A DNA stretch of 8,701 nt from Rhodocyclaceae bacterium. Its GTDB lineage: Bacteria > Pseudomonadota > Gammaproteobacteria > Burkholderiales > Rhodocyclaceae. The DNA lies in the NCBI GenBank assembly GCA_025361105.1, contig JANYAW010000207.1, positions 1-8,701 on the forward strand, read 5' to 3'. Within the stretch, counting starts at the first letter, position 1. Each line of letters begins with the position of its first letter. The notes below the pieces were generated by a model, which was not told where the DNA came from, made no database searches, and worked only from the letters and a program-made list of their open reading frames with translations. Of this stretch, positions 6,702 to 8,701 are shown piece by piece. The translations under genes were made by a program, and so were the position numbers.

Positions 6702-7250
6702 TTAGGCGTGGGCGAGGTGCGCGACACGCGGAAAATCAATGTCAGTTTGCGCCACGTTGTTCACATAGTTGGTCAATACATTCAAGGCCACATTGACGAC
6801 GATTTCTATCGTCTCGGCTTCATCAAAACCTGCCGTACGTAGCTTGGCTAGATCGCTGTCAGCAACATTGCCATGAGTTTGCGCCACACTGCGGGCAAAT
6901 TCCAGCGCAGCCGAAATGCGCGCATCGATGGAGTTTGCTGCGCGAGCGGAGTTGATTTCCTGATCGCTGATTTTCGCCACATTGTGCGCCAGATAACTGT
7001 GTGCGCTCAGGCAATAGTCACAGCCGTTAAATTCGGCAATGGTCAACGCAATTCGCTCGCGCAGTTGAACGTTCAACTTGCCCTTCGCGGTTGCACCGTT
7101 GAGCGCGAGATAACCTTCCAGCGCAGCGGCGCTGTGGCCGACCAGCTTCATCAAATTTGGCGTTACGCCAAGTTGTTGTTGAACGGCGGCCAATAACGGT
7201 TTGGATGCGGTGACGGTTGTTTCTGGGCTGGGGATGCTGATGCGTGACAT
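6702..7250 (-). CDS. Carboxymuconolactone decarboxylase family protein (AhpD-like, CxxC)
   Basis: A 182-residue protein of the CMD/AhpD fold. The signature EFNGCDYCLSAHSYLA gives Glu73, the redox pair Cys77 and Cys80, and His84, the spacing seen in AhpD-like alkylhydroperoxidase-related proteins. It keeps the CxxC motif, which true 4-carboxymuconolactone decarboxylases lack, so a thiol-based peroxide or disulfide-relay role is more likely than decarboxylation. That is a family inference; the partner and substrate are not visible. The start at 7250 has an excellent AGGAG six bases upstream. It is the first gene of a minus-strand pair with the PNPOx-like protein and is divergent from a LysR gene across a 139-base AT-rich region, a layout in which the LysR protein often controls the divergent operon. 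Confidence 0.9.
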   Translation of the reverse strand: MSRISIPSPETTVTASKPLLAAVQQQLGVTPNLMKLVGHSAAALEGYLALNGATAKGKLNVQLRERIALTIAEFNGCDYCLSAHSYLAHNVAKISDQEINSARAANSIDARISAALEFARSVAQTHGNVADSDLAKLRTAGFDEAETIEIVVNVALNVLTNYVNNVAQTDIDFPRVAHLAHA

Positions 7251-7340
7251 GTGAATCTCCTAAATGTGATTGAGTGAGTAGTTGAATTCGATTCGCCGCA
7301 AGTGCAGCGAATGAGCGAATTTTAGATATTTCCATATTCA

Positions 7341-7348
7341 ATTATAAT
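7341..7348. promoter_or_regulatory. Overlapping divergent -10 boxes (ATTATAAT)
   Basis: The octamer ATTATAAT contains TATAAT on the plus strand (7343-7348) and on the minus strand (7341-7346). It could thus serve as the -10 element for both lysR and the AhpD-like operon. Neither strand has a good -35 box at the right distance, as expected of an activator-dependent promoter. It is flanked by TATTTCC (7327-7333) and GGAAAATA (7353-7360), an imperfect dyad. Confidence 0.4.
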
Positions 7349-7365
7349 TACCGGAAAATATAAAT

Positions 7366-7390
7366 CATTATTACGAAAATAGGAATAATG
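7366..7390. promoter_or_regulatory. Candidate LysR binding site, T-N11-A dyad overlapping the lysR start
   Basis: CATTATT (7366-7372) and AATAATG (7384-7390) are perfect 7-base inverted arms with 11 bases between them. The inner T7372 and A7384 give the T-N11-A pattern typical of LysR-family sites. The right arm covers the lysR ribosome site and touches its GTG start, so binding there would fit autorepression. The AT-rich surroundings raise the chance of a random match. Confidence 0.4.
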
Positions 7391-8289
7391 TGGATAAGCT
7401 GAATTTGATGAAAATCTTTGTCGCCGTGGTCGATTCACGGGGACTGGCTGGCGCGGCACGCAAACTCAACATATCGCCACCTGCTGTGACGCGTGCCGTC
7501 AACCAGCTTGAATCCGAATTGGGCACTCGGCTGCTGGCGCGAACGACTCGTGTGGTTCGCGTGACTGATGCAGGAGCGCTCTATGTTGAAGATTGCCGTC
7601 GCATCCTGGCTGAACTCGATGAAGCTGACGAATCCATACGCGGAACACATACCGCACTGCTCGGCCGACTGACGTTGACGGCACCAATATTATTTGGCGC
7701 ACTTCACGTGACGCCGATAGTCACCGAATATCTGGGGCGGTTTCCTGATGTCACTGCCTCCTGTCTGTTCCTTGATCGGGTGGTGAATCTAATGGAGGAG
7801 GGCGTCGATGTCGCCGTGCGTATTGGTGCTCTTCCCGATTCTTCGGTCCAAGCGATTCCGGTTGGCAAAGTGCGTCGCGTTATCTGTGCTTCACCGGCGT
7901 ATTTGAAGCGCCACGGCACCCCGCAAAGCCTTGCCGATCTGACACAGCATTGCGTCGTCTCCAGCAGCAGCGTGAACCCCTTGCCGGATTGGCAATTCTT
8001 CGAAAGCGGACGCGTTCGTCACCTCAAGTTAGCCGCGCGACTAACCACCACCACCAACGATGCAGCACTCGCCGCCGTGGTTGGCGGATTTGGTCTCGCG
8101 CGAGTGTTGTCTTACCAAGTCGCCGACTTGGTCAGCAGAGGCAAACTCAAGCTTTTGTTGACGGATGTCGAACCCGCTGCATTGCCCGTTCATGTGGTGC
8201 ATCGCCAAGGTAACAAGGCGCCGCAGCGGGTGAGAGCATTTCTGGATTTGGCAATTGATCGGCTACGCGCCAATCCGGCGTTGCATTAA
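7390..8289 (+). CDS. LysR-family transcriptional regulator
   Basis: A 299-residue regulator of normal LysR length. The N-terminal winged helix-turn-helix occupies residues 1-60 (MDKLNLMKIFVAVVDSRGLA, then AARKLNISPPAVTRAVNQLE), with the linker helix up to about 90. The rest is the periplasmic-binding-protein-like effector domain, with the usual DVAVRIGALPDSS segment (139-151) and CASPAYLKRHG (171-181). It resembles the CrgA/DsdC-like group of LysR proteins that begin MD-L--M-IF. The start is GTG at 7390: AGGA at 7381-7384 lies five bases before it. The ATG at 7388 is in another frame. The gene is divergent from the AhpD-like/PNPOx pair, which is the most likely target; the inducer is unknown. 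No intrinsic terminator is evident after the stop. Confidence 0.93.
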   Translation: MDKLNLMKIFVAVVDSRGLAGAARKLNISPPAVTRAVNQLESELGTRLLARTTRVVRVTDAGALYVEDCRRILAELDEADESIRGTHTALLGRLTLTAPILFGALHVTPIVTEYLGRFPDVTASCLFLDRVVNLMEEGVDVAVRIGALPDSSVQAIPVGKVRRVICASPAYLKRHGTPQSLADLTQHCVVSSSSVNPLPDWQFFESGRVRHLKLAARLTTTTNDAALAAVVGGFGLARVLSYQVADLVSRGKLKLLLTDVEPAALPVHVVHRQGNKAPQRVRAFLDLAIDRLRANPALH

Positions 8290-8312
8290 GCATCGCTGAC
8301 TGTGACGTTTGA

Positions 8313-8370
8313 CGGCGTATCAATGGTGGCGATGACACCAACGGCGTGTCAATGTTGGCGGTGACACCAA
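8313..8370 (+). repeat. Two tandem 29-bp repeat units
   Basis: Units 8313-8341 and 8342-8370 both begin CGGCGTRTCAATG and end GTGACACCAA or ATGACACCAA, with three mismatches in 29 positions. A third unit starts at 8371 (CGGCGTGTCA) and then diverges into the dispersed 24-bp repeat. The array fills much of the gap between lysR and dnaE. It has no spacers, so it is not a CRISPR array. Confidence 0.75.
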
Positions 8371-8382
8371 CGGCGTGTCACC
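8360..8382. promoter_or_regulatory. Inverted repeat GGTGACAC-N7-GTGTCACC
   Basis: Perfect 8-base arms at 8360-8367 and 8375-8382 flank a 7-base centre. The dyad arises where the second tandem unit meets the dispersed repeat. There is no T-run after it, so it is more likely a protein site or a repeat palindrome than a terminator. It lies about 80 bases upstream of dnaE. Confidence 0.45.
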
Positions 8383-8393
8383 AGCACCAACTG
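8370..8393 (+). repeat. Dispersed 24-bp repeat, right copy
   Basis: Identical over 24 bases to the reverse complement of 867-890. It reads towards dnaE, ending 69 bases before its start, just as the left copy reads towards the flavoprotein gene. Confidence 0.7.
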
Positions 8394-8462
8394 ACGCGGT
8401 GACGACAAATTAGTTCGATTGGAAGTGTGACTCGGCTAACCCCAGAGTAAAATTTCCGCTCT

Positions 8463-8701
8463 ATGTCCGCGCCAAATTTCGTCCATCTTCGACTGCACAG
8501 TGAGTATTCCATCACCGATGGACTGACGCGAATCGATGAAGCTGTTGATGCCGCAGTGAAGGACGGTCAGGCGGCATTGGCGATCACCGATTTGGCCAAT
8601 TTGTTTGGCATGATCAAGTTTTATTCGGCGGCACGCGCCAAAGGCATCAAGCCGATTATCGGTTGCGATGTGTGGATAGCCGACGACGAAGCGCCACTGC
8701 A
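8463..8701 (+). CDS. dnaE: DNA polymerase III subunit alpha, N-terminal fragment
   Basis: The frame from the ATG at 8463 stays open to the right edge, giving 79 complete codons of a protein expected to be about 1150-1180 residues. The start MSAPNFVHLRLHSEYSITDG is the PHP-domain beginning of DnaE; HLRLHSEYS carries the first conserved metal-type histidines of that domain. ALAITDLANLFGMIKFY and GIKPIIGCDVW follow as in proteobacterial DnaE. The full protein is the replicative polymerase subunit. No Shine-Dalgarno is evident before the ATG (CCGCTCT precedes it), but the start fits the conserved N-terminus. A TAAAAT at 8448-8453 could be a -10 box, though I find no good -35 partner. Confidence 0.95.
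   Translation, partial: MSAPNFVHLRLHSEYSITDGLTRIDEAVDAAVKDGQAALAITDLANLFGMIKFYSAARAKGIKPIIGCDVWIADDEAPL

Noticed and set aside
6632..6739. Longer start for the PNPOx-like protein
   Set aside because: It would overlap the end of the upstream gene and run through the hairpin; the start at 6631 has a good Shine-Dalgarno and the expected N-terminus.
8313..8393. Repeat array as a possible CRISPR
   Set aside because: The units abut directly with no spacers, there are only two full copies, and no cas gene is present.

Overview
The window looks like chromosomal DNA of a proteobacterium of moderate GC content, most likely a betaproteobacterium close to Burkholderiales. The clearest hints are the ribosomal protein S21 sequence (end ...IRSQTLPPKLY), the DnaE N-terminus (HLRLHSEYSITDG) and the HI0933/PP4765-type flavoprotein. 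This placement comes from reading protein sequences, not from a database search.

Layout. The left edge holds the N-terminal three quarters of a FAD flavoprotein on the minus strand (1-838). Then comes a plus-strand tRNA-Phe(GAA) with a near-consensus promoter, followed by rpsU and a strong intrinsic terminator (1428-1459). Next is a three-gene plus-strand cluster with gaps of 31 and 36 bases: two tandem paralogous wax ester synthase/diacylglycerol acyltransferases (1647-3362 and 3394-4971) and an HSL-type alpha/beta hydrolase (5008-5994). It meets, tail to tail, a minus-strand pair: an AhpD-like carboxymuconolactone decarboxylase family protein (6702-7250) and a PNPOx-like split-barrel protein (6005-6631). 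A LysR regulator (7390-8289) is divergent from this pair. The right edge holds the first 79 codons of dnaE (from 8463).

How the genes may work together. The acyltransferase/hydrolase cluster plausibly makes and mobilises neutral lipid: WS/DGAT enzymes condense acyl-CoA with a fatty alcohol or diacylglycerol, and the hydrolase could cleave such esters. The LysR/AhpD-like/PNPOx set has the usual geometry of a regulator with a divergent small redox operon. Its substrate cannot be read from the sequence.

The most unusual non-coding feature is a 24-base exact inverted repeat (867-890 and 8370-8393). One copy lies just upstream of each outward-facing terminal gene, and the right copy is attached to a tandem 29-bp repeat. 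I see no CRISPR array, insertion sequence, phage gene or clearly novel multi-gene system. The enzyme families here are known; the points worth following up are the paralog divergence, the C-terminal tails and the repeats.
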